Positions 16,735-25,807 of a stretch of 64,000 nt of DNA are shown one piece after another (within the stretch, counting starts at the first letter, position 1; each line of letters starts with the position of its first letter). The stretch is from Mesorhizobium koreense (lineage in GTDB: Bacteria; Pseudomonadota; Alphaproteobacteria; Rhizobiales; Rhizobiaceae), in NCBI RefSeq assembly GCF_031656215.1, contig NZ_CP134228.1, positions 248,001 through 312,000 of the forward strand, in the 5' to 3' direction. The position numbers and the translations under genes were made by a program. The notes beneath the pieces were generated by a model. That model had not been told where the DNA came from and did not search any database. It saw nothing but the letters and a program-made list of their open reading frames with translations.

Positions 16735-19700
16735 TCAGAACCTGACTCTGAGATCGGCTTTTGCGCCGTTATCGCGTGCACCGCTGCCGAATTGCCCGGA
16801 ATAGGAGATGCCGAAGGTGGCATTGTCATTGACGGCGAAATCGAGCCCGGCTTCGAGGACAGCGGCGTCCTTAGCGAGCGGCACGCCGGCCACAGTGAAG
16901 GCATCGCCGCCGGCAAAGACCTGGGTGGAGAGCGGCGTTATATCGCCGAAGGCATGGCGCCAGCCGAACGTGCCGCGCGCCTTCGCCTTCATGCCGCCGA
17001 TGTCTAAGGCGGAGGCGAGATGGATGCCAAGCGTGGTGAAGGTCGTTTCGGTGGTCTCGCCATGGACATGGAGCGCTGCCGCCCCACCCTTCTCGGTGAA
17101 GCCGTCCGTGTGCAGGCTGACATAAGCAAGGTTGGCAAAGGGTTCGAAGGAGGCGGCGCCTATACCGATCTTGTAGCCGGCCTCGCCGAAGGCCTGGAAG
17201 GTACCGGCGCTATAATCTCCCGTCAGGCTGTCGCTGAAGCCGGGAAAGGCGACCGAACGGCCCGTCTCGATATCGTGCCAGGTATAGGCAAGGCCGCCCG
17301 TCAGGCGCAGCGCATTCCACCTGGCGCCGGCGTAGAGGCCGAGATGGTAATTGTCGCTCGAGCCGGAGGAAGAGCGACCATCCACATGGAAGCTGTCATG
17401 GCTGTAGCCGGTCATGATGCCGAGCCGCACGTTCTCCGCGACCAGCCCGTCGATACCGGTGAAGAAGCCGCCCACGGAGCGGGAGAGTTCGGCAGCATTG
17501 CCGTTGCCGTCGAAGCTGCCCCATGAGCCGAAGACAGATCCCCAGGCGGCGAGGCGGTCGGTGTCGGCCGGCGCGGTGATCTTGCCGATCGCCGCCGTGG
17601 CACCATTGTCGGCGCCCGCCTCGCCATAGGCCAGCACCGGCATGGAGGACGCGCCGACACCATCGAAGGCTGCACGGATGCGGTCGTTCACCGCATCGCG
17701 CATGAAATGGCTGTCCTCGATCAGCGCCAACTTCGTCGAGGCATATATCTCGCCCGAAAGCGCGTCGAAGGCGGCGCGGGTTGCGTCTTCGTCGCTTTGC
17801 AGGGCAATCGTGTTCCACAACATGTTGCCCGAACCGAGGCTGTCGATGCCGCCTGCCGTGGCTTTCTGATTGCGAGTCCTACCGACATCGGCGAAATCGA
17901 CATTGTTGCGTGTCAGGTCCAGCGTCACGTCGTTGCCGTCGCCGCCGGCGTAGTCGAGCGTCTCATCCAGAAAGAGGAGATTCTTCGTGGCAGGGCTAAC
18001 GAACGTTCCCGTCACGGCATCGGTGCCGTCGTTGGCGATGATGGTGTAGGGACCGTTGTTGATGTTCCAATCGGCTGCCGAGGTCGGCGACAGGAGCAGC
18101 GAGAGGCTAGCCCCGCTGATATCAACGGCGCCGTTCACTATCACCTTGTCGGACAGGGTGGGCGTGACGTCGATCGCCAGCGTGCCGTGATTGATGTAGT
18201 CGCCATCGATCGTCTGCGTTCCCGGTGAGTTACCTGGTGCATGGATACCGCCAGCCATGATGGTGGTCGAGCCGACGGTGCCGATGCCACCCAGCGTGCC
18301 GCCACTGTTGACCAGGACGCCGCCGATAAGGCTCGCAGTCGCATGTGTGTCGTCGCCGACAACCAGCTTGCCGGCGTTCACCGTCGTCAGCCCCGTATAG
18401 GTGTTGATACCGTTCAACGTCAGCATGCCGGTGCCGGTTTTGACCAGCGAACCGCCGGCGCCACCACCCCCTCCGGGGTTACCGTCGGAGATGATGCCGC
18501 TGACGGTGGTCGAGGTGCCATTGCCACCGACGGTAATTTCGTTGCCGCCGAGATAGAAGTGGCCGCCGCCGGCGATGGAGCCGGCCGTGGGACTGCCGCC
18601 CGCGAGGCTGAAATCAACGATGCCGGCAGCACCGTTGGTGATCGCGGCATTGCCGCCCGTAGCGATCCCGACGAAGTTCAACGTGCCGAGATTGGAAATC
18701 GCGGCGTTGCCGGCGCTGGTGCCGGCAAAGAAGGCTGTCGTGCCGGAGTTCGCGATGCTGGTGATCCCACTCGTGTCCCCATTGACGACCCAAAGCTTGC
18801 CGCCCGCATCCACGGTTACGGCACCGGTGATCGAGCCTGTCGCAGCGAGATTGCCGATCTGCAAGGCGCCGCCCGAGATGGTGGTGCCGCCGGTATAGCT
18901 ATTGGCGCCAGTGAAGACCTGGGTGCCCGAACCGACCTTGACGAGCGACAAGGGGCCGGCGAAAGCATCGGTGATGGTTCCGCTGAACGTGGTGTCGGTG
19001 TTATCGGAACCGGTCGTCAGCGTGGCCGCCGCAGCGTTGCTGTTCGTTGCCGTTCCGGCGCCGGCCAGCGAACCGATGCTCTGGTCGAGGCCGTTGAGTT
19101 CAATGTTGGCGCCCGCCGCGACGGTGAAGGCGCTCGCCGCCGAAAATACCCCTCCGGAGATTGCCGACAGAGAACCCTCATTCACATTGGTAGGGCCAAG
19201 ATAGGTGCTGGTCCCGCCAAGAAACAACGTAAGGGTGCCGGTCTTGGTCAGGCCGCCAATGCCGCCGATATCGCCGTCGAAGGAGGTATTCCGGTCTGTT
19301 TCGATCGTGCCGCCGCCGGCCAGCAGCGTGACGGCCCGGCCGGTCACGAAATTCGGCACGCCCACGGGCGTCGAGGTCAACAGTGTGCCTCCGTCGAAGG
19401 TCAGCCCGCCGGAAGCGGCGCCGAGACTGGCATCCGAGGATACCGACAATGTGCCCTGCTTCAGCGTCCACGGCGTCAGCGCCGTGGTAGCGCCCGTCAG
19501 CGTCCAGTCGCTCGTCCCCATCTTCTCGAAGCTGGCGAACCCTTGATATTGCTGGGTGGCACCGACCTTCGAGACATCGAAACTGCTGTCAGCCGCCCCG
19601 CCGAGCGTCAGTACATTGCTGGTGCCCGTCGTCGCATCGACATCGCCGACGATCGTCGACCCGGCCTGCAGTTCCAGCCGGTTGGTGCCGCCGGTGAAGG

Positions 19701-21318
19701 TGATGGCGTTTGCCCGCATCGGGCCACTACCGTTCAATCCACCGGAAATCGTGCCGGAATTGATGACGGTGAGATTCGACCCGATAATGCCGACGCCGCC
19801 GGCACCGCCCGCACCGGGCGTGCCGGCCGAACCACCCGGAATGCCGGGAGTGTAAGGGTCGCCGCCGCCAACGCCGCCGGTACCGCCCGAACCGCCGAAA
19901 CCCACAAAGCCATACGGATAGCCAGGAAACCCGGGAGCGCCAAAAGCGCCGCCAGCGCCGGCAACACCTGAGCCTGCACCGCCCGTACCGCCATAGCCAC
20001 CATGGCCGCCCGATCCACCCGCACCATTGTAAATAGTGAACCCACCACCGCCGCCGCCGCCACCTTCTCCGCCGTTTCCACCTGCTCCACCCTTGCCGTT
20101 GGCGGCATTTCCTCCGGCCCCGCCAAAACCGCCGCCCCCTCCGTCGCCGCCGGTCCCCCCAGCTGGGCCCACGCCGTCAGCGCCGCCCGTTCCACCCGTA
20201 CCGCCATGGCCACCCAGGCCGCCCGATCCACCGTCGCCAGCGACGCTTCCTCCGTTACCGCCTGCGCCACCTGCGCCACCTGCGCCACCTGTCCCGCCTG
20301 CACCAGCTATCCCTGTAGCTCCTCCGGACGCGCCCAAGCCGCCGTCGCCGCCATTACCGCCGTCGCCGCCAACGCCACCAGCGCCAATCGTGCCGGCGTT
20401 GCCGCCAACCCCGCCAGCCCCACCAGTTCTACCGGCTCCGCCGGAGGAGCCGCCGGTGCCGGCACCGCCATTGCCGCCGGCGCCGCCATTTCCCCCGCTG
20501 GTATTCTGGAGGCCCGCGGAGGCACTGCCGCCGGCCCCTCCGTCGCCGCCGGCAATCGTGCCGGTGTTGATCACGGTCCCGTTGCTGCCGTTCACCGCGT
20601 TCCCGCCGGCGCCGCCCACGCCCGCCGTTCCGGAAGATCCCCCGACGCCCAGATTGCCGCCGTCGCCACCACGCCCGCCCGCCCCGCCCGAGACCCCGGT
20701 GCCACCCGAAGCACCATTGCCGCCGGCGCCGCCGTTGCCTGCGGCACCGCCGCTGCCGCCACTGGCGTCGCCGCCCGAGCCACCCAGGCCGCCGACAATG
20801 GCCCCGGCATTTTGCAGGGTGAACCCGCTGCCGGTGATCGCCGCGCCGCCGACACCGCCGGCGCCCGCCAGCCCGCCGGCTCCTCCCTGTCCGCCGTTTC
20901 CACCATCACCGCCGGCACCACCGTCATCGCCAGAGCCGGCTGCGGCGTTTGCACCGGCTACACCGTTGGCGCCGTTGCCGCCGGCACCGCCATTGGCGCT
21001 GCCGCCCACGCCGCCAGTGCCGCCGATCGCGGCCGTAACCGAGTCAATCGTAAAGATCGGGATACCGGGTAAGGCGCTGCCGCCGTCGCCGCCAGCGCCA
21101 CCAGCGCCGCCCGACGTGCCGTTACCGGTTCCGTCCGTCACTCCCGTAGCGCCGTTGCCGGCCGACCCTGTGACGCCCTCGATACAGAAATAGGTCAGGT
21201 CGTTGATCGTGCAAGTGGCTCCCCATGCCGACGGCGCGTATGACCCTACCGTGAGCGCGGTGGAACACAACAGGGCAAGCAGCGCCGGATTATGTCGGCG
21301 GTTCGAAACTTCCGTCAT
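16735..21318 (-). CDS. Large autotransporter with glycine-rich PGRS-like passenger
   Basis: Protein of 1,527 residues. The extended signal peptide is MTEVSNRRHNPALLALLCST followed by a hydrophobic stretch ending SAWGA. Residues about 55-510 are built almost wholly from GGxGG units (GGAGGNGGAGG-like), interrupted by strand motifs such as TVINTGTIAGG and LTVINSGTISGG. Residues about 510-1,250 contain passenger-associated beta-helix repeats (LTKTGTLTLFLGGTSTYLG, LVKVGSGTQVFTGANSYTGG and LVKTGTGMLTLNGINTYTGL). The last 270 or so residues are an autotransporter beta-domain ending in DLRVRF. A type V secreted surface protein is therefore clear; the adhesive, matrix or other role of the passenger is not known. 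ATG 21318 is chosen because the signal peptide begins there. Confidence 0.9.
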   Translation of the reverse strand: MTEVSNRRHNPALLALLCSTALTVGSYAPSAWGATCTINDLTYFCIEGVTGSAGNGATGVTDGTGNGTSGGAGGAGGDGGSALPGIPIFTIDSVTAAIGGTGGVGGSANGGAGGNGANGVAGANAAAGSGDDGGAGGDGGNGGQGGAGGLAGAGGVGGAAITGSGFTLQNAGAIVGGLGGSGGDASGGSGGAAGNGGAGGNGASGGTGVSGGAGGRGGDGGNLGVGGSSGTAGVGGAGGNAVNGSNGTVINTGTIAGGDGGAGGSASAGLQNTSGGNGGAGGNGGAGTGGSSGGAGRTGGAGGVGGNAGTIGAGGVGGDGGNGGDGGLGASGGATGIAGAGGTGGAGGAGGAGGNGGSVAGDGGSGGLGGHGGTGGTGGADGVGPAGGTGGDGGGGGFGGAGGNAANGKGGAGGNGGEGGGGGGGGFTIYNGAGGSGGHGGYGGTGGAGSGVAGAGGAFGAPGFPGYPYGFVGFGGSGGTGGVGGGDPYTPGIPGGSAGTPGAGGAGGVGIIGSNLTVINSGTISGGLNGSGPMRANAITFTGGTNRLELQAGSTIVGDVDATTGTSNVLTLGGAADSSFDVSKVGATQQYQGFASFEKMGTSDWTLTGATTALTPWTLKQGTLSVSSDASLGAASGGLTFDGGTLLTSTPVGVPNFVTGRAVTLLAGGGTIETDRNTSFDGDIGGIGGLTKTGTLTLFLGGTSTYLGPTNVNEGSLSAISGGVFSAASAFTVAAGANIELNGLDQSIGSLAGAGTATNSNAAAATLTTGSDNTDTTFSGTITDAFAGPLSLVKVGSGTQVFTGANSYTGGTTISGGALQIGNLAATGSITGAVTVDAGGKLWVVNGDTSGITSIANSGTTAFFAGTSAGNAAISNLGTLNFVGIATGGNAAITNGAAGIVDFSLAGGSPTAGSIAGGGHFYLGGNEITVGGNGTSTTVSGIISDGNPGGGGGAGGSLVKTGTGMLTLNGINTYTGLTTVNAGKLVVGDDTHATASLIGGVLVNSGGTLGGIGTVGSTTIMAGGIHAPGNSPGTQTIDGDYINHGTLAIDVTPTLSDKVIVNGAVDISGASLSLLLSPTSAADWNINNGPYTIIANDGTDAVTGTFVSPATKNLLFLDETLDYAGGDGNDVTLDLTRNNVDFADVGRTRNQKATAGGIDSLGSGNMLWNTIALQSDEDATRAAFDALSGEIYASTKLALIEDSHFMRDAVNDRIRAAFDGVGASSMPVLAYGEAGADNGATAAIGKITAPADTDRLAAWGSVFGSWGSFDGNGNAAELSRSVGGFFTGIDGLVAENVRLGIMTGYSHDSFHVDGRSSSGSSDNYHLGLYAGARWNALRLTGGLAYTWHDIETGRSVAFPGFSDSLTGDYSAGTFQAFGEAGYKIGIGAASFEPFANLAYVSLHTDGFTEKGGAAALHVHGETTETTFTTLGIHLASALDIGGMKAKARGTFGWRHAFGDITPLSTQVFAGGDAFTVAGVPLAKDAAVLEAGLDFAVNDNATFGISYSGQFGSGARDNGAKADLRVRF

Positions 21319-22361
21319 GGACCTGCACAATATGCGTCCCGATTGTACAGCCGTCTCCGTCCGCCCAGCTATCCTCGGAAAAATACCCGCCCGCATCCCG
21401 CTTCCGCACCGACGATCGGATCGCCAGCGTGCCCCCTATATCGCGTTACGATACACAAAGTACGCGTTTGACGACGGCCGGCGCAAGCAAAAGTTGCGTG
21501 GCTAGGGAGGGCTGCTCGGTAGAATGAAGCTTGGCTTGGGAACACCCCCAAGCCGTGCCGGTGAAACAGGGCGTCAAGCGATCCATGTTGCATTCCATGT
21601 CGCGTCGAGTAGCCGAGGTAAGAAAAAACGGCGGAAATCAGCCATTTTTCACTTGCAACATATGTGACATGAAATCGGCCGCTTGAATGGTGCCCAGGGG
21701 CGGAATGCCGATTCACACTAAGATATTGAAATCAAACGTATATTACGAAGAATGCCGGCCAGATACCGCTTAAAACACCGTCATCAAAAACAACTTAAGA
21801 TTGCTTATTTGACTATAAGCTCAACCGCTTTTACTGATCGATATAGCGAGCATGGCTTGCGGGATCGACGACCATATCACGATCCACAGGCACGAGGTTT
21901 CGTCCCAGTCAATCTTTGGAAAGCAATCGATATCGCTTATGGCGAGCGCAATATGACGAGGAGGGATATCAACCAACAATGCGATTTCTCCGATCGATAG
22001 TTTGCCCTCGTCGTACGGCTGGCCTCGCGCTCCAAGGGAAAAGAATTGCTGCCGCTTGATAAACAGCCAAGCGATCAGTGATGACGCCAATGCCATCCTC
22101 CACGGGGTCTTGCATCTCTACAGGAAGCGAAAGCCGTTCAAGGCGACCTATCGCGAGCTACAGGAAGGGGACAGGCCGTTCGCTGCCCAGCCGCAACATA
22201 ACCAGCGAGATCGCCGGCCTAATTCGCGGCGAAGATGCGCGAGACAGGAAGTATTTGTCCGATCTCACGAAGCACACCACCAAAGCGCTCCGCTCAATGC
22301 GCGAGGAAGGACATGTGCGGAGCGCTATGGATGTGAACGGCAATCTTATGCGGCAAAAAAT
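21319..22361. other. Region upstream of the autotransporter and left part of the tRNA island, no intact gene seen
   Basis: From 21319 to 21687 lies the autotransporter upstream region without a convincing gene. From 21688 the DNA belongs to the inferred tRNA-Phe island. Short open frames at 21752-22000, 22002-22430 and 22078-22365 on the plus strand and 21821-22096 on the minus strand have no recognisable family. The 22078-22365 frame includes a helix-rich stretch (KYLSDLTKHTTKALRSMREE) and could be the remains of a winged-helix protein, but it looks frameshifted against the preceding 22002 frame. Confidence 0.4.
21688..21706. repeat. att-like direct repeat (distal copy of the tRNA-Phe 3' end)
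   Basis: TGGTGCCCAGGGGCGGAAT is identical over 19 bases to positions 23622-23640, which are the 3' end of tRNA-Phe (CCA end, acceptor strand and start of the T arm, on the minus strand). The flanking bases differ on both sides. Such duplicated tRNA 3' ends are the standard scar of site-specific integration. Confidence 0.85.
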
Positions 22362-22733
22362 TTAGCCACAGGCGGCCGCCAGGGTCCGATGAAATCGGAC
22401 AGTACCTTGCGGTTCACACCGGACATTTGACCCGGACGCATCTGACGTGTGAACATCCAAATTAACGCCAAGCGCAAGCAAATATCGCAGCAAACGATCA
22501 GCTGTGAAACGATCAAGCCTACCTCTTGTGATATCCGAAACTCGTGCTTGATTTGTCCCAAGTCTTCGAGCAACTTCGACCTGGGTATATTTCCGGCTCT
22601 GAATCACCCGCGTGATTTCGCGTGCGATTTCAATTCGAATAATGTCCTCCGGGTTGAGTTTAACATCCAGATCGGCAAAAATATCCCCGGAGCTTTGGAC
22701 GATCTGGTCATTATCGCTCCTAATTACTGACAT
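22362..22733 (-). CDS. XRE-family antitoxin (HigA-like, HTH_37)
   Basis: Protein of 123 residues with an HTH of the type found in antitoxins of Gp49/HigB toxins: LNPEDIIRIEIAREITRVIQ, then KYTQVEVARRLGTNQARVSD, and ADRLLRYLLALGVNLDV. GAGGA precedes the ATG at 22733. The start lies inside the end of the toxin gene (14-base overlap), so the two are translationally coupled with toxin first, the HigBA order. About 30 residues after the usual end of the family (TSDASG onward) look unconserved and may be read into flanking DNA. It should neutralise the toxin and repress the operon. Confidence 0.85.
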   Translation of the reverse strand: MSVIRSDNDQIVQSSGDIFADLDVKLNPEDIIRIEIAREITRVIQSRKYTQVEVARRLGTNQARVSDITRGRLDRFTADRLLRYLLALGVNLDVHTSDASGSNVRCEPQGTVRFHRTLAAACG

Positions 22734-23106
22734 TGAGTGTCCTCTTTTCCTTCTGACCGAAATTGGCTCGATGATGAGCCTCAGCAGCTTTCAGACGCTG
22801 CCTCACCAAATCCATTTCACGTTTCGGCGTTGCGATGCCCTTCTTTGACTTTTTCATAAACGCATGCAGGACATAGACCGCATGTTTGAATTGAACGGTG
22901 TAGACTGCACGATATGCGTCACACTGATGGCTAACAACGATTTCCGGGACCATTGAGTTCCCGAATCCAGCCAACGGTACAGCATTAATGGCCCTATCAC
23001 CTGACTCCGCCAGATAAAGAGAAAATCCAATCTCTTTCCTTACTTCTTCTGGAAAATCCTTAATATCTTCTTTACTTGATCCAATAAAAAATACCGGCTT
23101 GGACAT
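22720..23106 (-). CDS. RelE/HigB-superfamily toxin (phage Gp49-like)
   Basis: Protein of 128 residues. The opening KPVFFIGSSKEDIKDFPEEV and the core AYRAVYTVQFKHAVYVLHAF followed by MKKSKKGIATPKREMDLVRQ match the phage-derived Gp49-like (DUF891) toxins, ribosome-associated mRNA interferases of the HigB group. ATG 23106 has GGGAGGACAA directly upstream; an in-frame codon at 23118 would overlap that site. The XRE antitoxin gene overlaps its 3' end. It lies within the tRNA-Phe island, where the pair probably stabilises the element. Confidence 0.85.
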   Translation of the reverse strand: MSKPVFFIGSSKEDIKDFPEEVRKEIGFSLYLAESGDRAINAVPLAGFGNSMVPEIVVSHQCDAYRAVYTVQFKHAVYVLHAFMKKSKKGIATPKREMDLVRQRLKAAEAHHRANFGQKEKRTLNVSN

Positions 23107-23211
23107 TTGTCCTCCCAATCCTAAATATTGTTTGAGCTTTCATTTCAACTCCTCCCAAGCTAATTAAAAAGGGGATAATAGATACACGTCCCCGCGCCTC
23201 CGCACAAAGGG

Positions 23212-23229
23212 TATGCCATATTTGGCATA
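23212..23229. promoter_or_regulatory. Palindrome upstream of the toxin-antitoxin operon
   Basis: TATGCCATATTTGGCATA has perfect 7-base arms around a 4-base centre. It lies about 105 bases upstream of the toxin start, the only strong short palindrome before the operon, and fits a dimeric HTH antitoxin operator. The assignment is inferred from position and symmetry only. Confidence 0.45.
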
Positions 23230-23467
23230 TTCCGTCAACAGGTCTTCTGCCAATATCCGGCTCATGCTCGGCCGACGAGATGATCGAGCGCACCACCAAA
23301 GCTGGTGAAGGCGTTCGCTCTGTTTGACCGTCAACGGAGGCCTTCAAGCCATGCGGCGCGGTTTGCCTACCGATAAAGGCAGCGGTGGGAAACGTAGATG
23401 TCGCTCCCGCCGGCTGTAGCTCCAGATTATGTAATGGAATCAATATATTGAATTAAATCAGTTTTCT

Positions 23468-23520
23468 GTGTCTATGACGGTATCGTGGCAGCAGTCAATC
23501 GAAGATACCGTCATAAACAC
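23468..23520. repeat. Inverted repeat in the tRNA island
   Basis: Arms 23468-23484 and 23504-23520 are 17 bases with 16 matching (core TATGACGGTATC / GATACCGTCATA), separated by 19 bases. There is no T-run on either side, so it is a poor intrinsic terminator. It may be a recombinase arm site, an element end, or a processing hairpin downstream of the minus-strand tRNA-Phe. Confidence 0.55.
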
Positions 23521-23621
23521 CGCAAATATTCGGTGAAATCAGGTTGCATTAGAAAAACCTAATCCATCAAGCTATTGATTTTATTGGAGAATTTTTACAA
23601 ATTTATACAACTTAAGGTTGC

Positions 23622-23697
<76 letters not shown>

Positions 23698-23960
23698 ATC
23701 CGGTCCGTCGCGGCGCGCGGCCAGAACGATCAGGGAAGCCGAAGCTCCCCGGAAGCGCGTGGGTTATAGCACGAGAATCCGGCCTGTCCAGCGCCCAGGC
23801 GCAGAATGCATGGGCGATCCTGCCATGTGGCCGGACGGCAGGCGGTGGGGCCGGCAGATGCGAGATCGGCGGCCGTGGCACGGGCGGGAAATGCCGCTTC
23901 CCGCCGCTGTTTCAGTGCCGTTTATTCGTAGCAGAGGGTGTTGCCGAGCCGAGACCCTAC

Positions 23961-24164
23961 CTATTCCGGCTGGCCGCCGCTCGCCTCGTCTTCCTCGTCC
24001 CGTCCAGGGATCACATAACGTCCCGACAGCCAGCGGTTCAGGTCGACATCCTTGCAACGCTTCGAGCAGAACGGATAGTGCTCGCGCGCCGAAGGTTTGC
24101 CGCATTCGGGACAGGGCCGTCTCGGTCTCAGCGGCGTCACCTTGCCGGTGTCGATATCGGTCAT
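23961..24164 (-). CDS. yacG: DNA gyrase inhibitor / zinc-binding protein YacG
   Basis: Protein of 67 residues with the YacG zinc ribbon: Cys18 and Cys21 in CPECGK, and Cys33 and Cys37 in [13 protein letters not shown], followed by the family motif W-L-S-G-R-Y. YacG homologues bind GyrB and inhibit gyrase in E. coli. ATG 24164 gives the usual length; an ATG at 24176 adds four residues. It lies downstream of maf and infA, the standard rhizobial order. Confidence 0.92.
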   Translation of the reverse strand: MTDIDTGKVTPLRPRRPCPECGKPSAREHYPFCSKRCKDVDLNRWLSGRYVIPGRDEEDEASGGQPE

Positions 24165-24314
24165 TTCAGTTCCCATTCTCGATCGGGAGCCGGCGCATGG
24201 GTGGCTGCCGGACCTGGTTCTATCTGGGTTCGAGGGTGAATGGATCAAGCCCGCCCCAGCGGATACCGATGCGACGGCGGCATGGATTCATTGCGCGCCA
24301 TCGGGGAAAGCCGC

Positions 24315-24944
24315 TCATACCGTTGCGGCGGCCGCCCAATTGGCATGGACATGGTAGCCCTCCGCCGTCAGGAGCGAGACGGTCTCGTAAAGCGGCAGGC
24401 CGACCACATTCGTGTAGGAACCGACGATCTTGACGACTAGGCTGCCGGCCAGGCCCTGGATGGCATAGGCGCCAGCCTTGCCGCGCCATTCGCCCGAGGC
24501 GACATAGAGGTCTATCTCCTCGCGCGTCAGGCGCTTGAAGCGGACGCGAGTCTCCACCAGCCGCTGGCGCACCTTGCCGGAAGGCGAAACGAGGCAGATG
24601 CCGGTGAACACGCGATGCGAACGGCCGGAGATCAGCTTCAGGCAATTCGACGCCTCCTCGGCGATTTCCGCCTTGGGCAGGACGCGGCGCCCGACCGCCA
24701 CCACCGTATCGGCGGCCAGCACGAAAGACCCCTCGCCGCCCGCTTCCTTATGGAGCGAGGCAGCGGCTCGCTCCGCCTTGGTGCGTGACAGCCGCTTGGC
24801 GAGCGAGCGTGGATGCTCACCGCGCGCCGGCGTCTCGTCGATGCCGGTGGGCATGACGCGGTCCGGCTCGATGCCGGCTTGCTGCAAGAGCTCGATCCGC
24901 CGCGGCGATCCGGAGGCAAGCACCAGCTTCTGCAATGCGCTCAT
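24315..24944 (-). CDS. maf: Maf family nucleotide pyrophosphatase
   Basis: Protein of 209 residues. The N-terminal [18 protein letters not shown] is the Maf signature, with Ser/Arg nucleotide-phosphate contacts; [16 protein letters not shown] carries the catalytic Asp region, and [10 protein letters not shown] and [13 protein letters not shown] are the remaining family motifs. The family hydrolyses non-canonical or standard nucleoside triphosphates (house-cleaning; dTTP/UTP or m7GTP depending on subgroup). It is encoded 36 bases after infA on the same strand. Confidence 0.95.
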   Translation of the reverse strand: MSALQKLVLASGSPRRIELLQQAGIEPDRVMPTGIDETPARGEHPRSLAKRLSRTKAERAAASLHKEAGGEGSFVLAADTVVAVGRRVLPKAEIAEEASNCLKLISGRSHRVFTGICLVSPSGKVRQRLVETRVRFKRLTREEIDLYVASGEWRGKAGAYAIQGLAGSLVVKIVGSYTNVVGLPLYETVSLLTAEGYHVHANWAAAATV

Positions 24945-24980
24945 GGCGATCCTGTCGGAGGGGCTTTCAGCCCGCGGCGA

Positions 24981-25199
24981 TTACTTGAAGCGGTAGGTGA
25001 TCCGGCCCTTGGTCAGGTCGTAAGGCGTCATCTCGACCAGAACCTTGTCGCCGGTCAGCACGCGGATACGGTTCTTGCGCATGCGGCCGGCCGTGTGGGC
25101 AATGATTTCGTGCTCGTTTTCAAGCTTCACGCGAAACATGGCATTGGGCAGGAGTTCGGTGACCACGCCCGGAAATTCGAGGACTTCTTCCTTCGGCAT
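24981..25199 (-). CDS. infA: Translation initiation factor IF-1
   Basis: Protein of 72 residues, exactly the usual length. It is a single S1/OB-fold: [20 protein letters not shown], then [20 protein letters not shown] and [18 protein letters not shown], ending ITYRFK. It binds the ribosomal A site during initiation. It lies between a low-molecular-weight phosphatase gene and maf, as usual for Rhizobiales. Confidence 0.98.
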
Positions 25200-25285
25200 T
25201 CGAAACCTTTTGCTGGATTGCGAACCCGGCGGCGAGCCGGATTTGGCGCGGAACCTATATGATCAGGAGGGCTTTGTGAACAAAC

Positions 25286-25807
25286 TTATTCCCGAGGCGG
25301 AGAAGCCGCGAGCGGGGCGAAACGTTCGGCGATGCGCCGTGCCAGCCGCTCGCGAACGTCGCGATACGCTGAAAGGATCTGCTCGCGCGTGCCGGTCGCC
25401 GTCGTCGGGTCGGCGGTCGGCCAGTATTCGACATCGATAGCCATCGAGCGCGTCATCTCCAGCGCCCTGTGATGGGCTTCCGGCGCCAGCGTCACGATCA
25501 GGTCGAAATAGTCGTCTTCCAGTTCGTCGAGCGAGCGGGGGTGGCGGTTGCCGAGCGACAGGCCGGCCTCGGCCAGCACGGCGTCGACGAACGGATCGCG
25601 CTCTCCGGTCCGCACCCCCGCCGATGCAACGAAGGTCGAGGCGGGCAGCACGCGCCTGGCCAGCAATTCCGCCATCGGCGAGCGGATGGCATTCTGGCCG
25701 CACAGGAACAGGATCGAACGCGGCAAACCGGAAACGGCGTGTTCCGTGGCTGCGGGGGGTGGGGAGGCAACCGCCGTCAAGTTCAGCCGCGCCAATGCAG
25801 CACGCAA
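25286..25807 (-). CDS. Low-molecular-weight phosphotyrosine phosphatase-like protein
   Basis: Protein of up to 173 residues. The phosphatase P-loop CxxxxxR is [17 protein letters not shown] (Cys36, Arg42), placed near the N-terminus as in LMW-PTP/ArsC-type enzymes, and a distal YWPTADPT supplies the DP acid loop. The start is uncertain: the longest frame begins with TTG at 25807, overlapping the UPF0262 stop by 25 bases, and the conserved part starts only near residue 28. Conserved position between UPF0262 and infA. The substrate is unknown; arsenate reduction cannot be excluded, but no redox cysteine pair is evident. Confidence 0.8.
   Translation of the reverse strand: MRAALARLNLTAVASPPPAATEHAVSGLPRSILFLCGQNAIRSPMAELLARRVLPASTFVASAGVRTGERDPFVDAVLAEAGLSLGNRHPRSLDELEDDYFDLIVTLAPEAHHRALEMTRSMAIDVEYWPTADPTTATGTREQILSAYRDVRERLARRIAERFAPLAASPPRE

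Larger units (their letters stand above)
23107..23621. other. AT-rich island segment between the toxin gene and tRNA-Phe
   Basis: No gene is supported in these 515 bases; a minus-strand frame 23072-23443 has no family resemblance and overlaps the toxin ribosome binding site. Two palindromic structures stand out: an 18-bp palindrome at 23212-23229 and a pair of 17-bp inverted arms at 23468-23520, listed separately. This is where an integrase gene would normally lie, and none is seen. Confidence 0.5.

Noticed and set aside
20036-21193. 385-residue Pro-rich open frame on the plus strand
   Set aside because: It is the exact antisense of the Gly-rich codons of the autotransporter; GGC/GGN runs read as Pro-Pro-X on the other strand. 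No ribosome binding site or domain.
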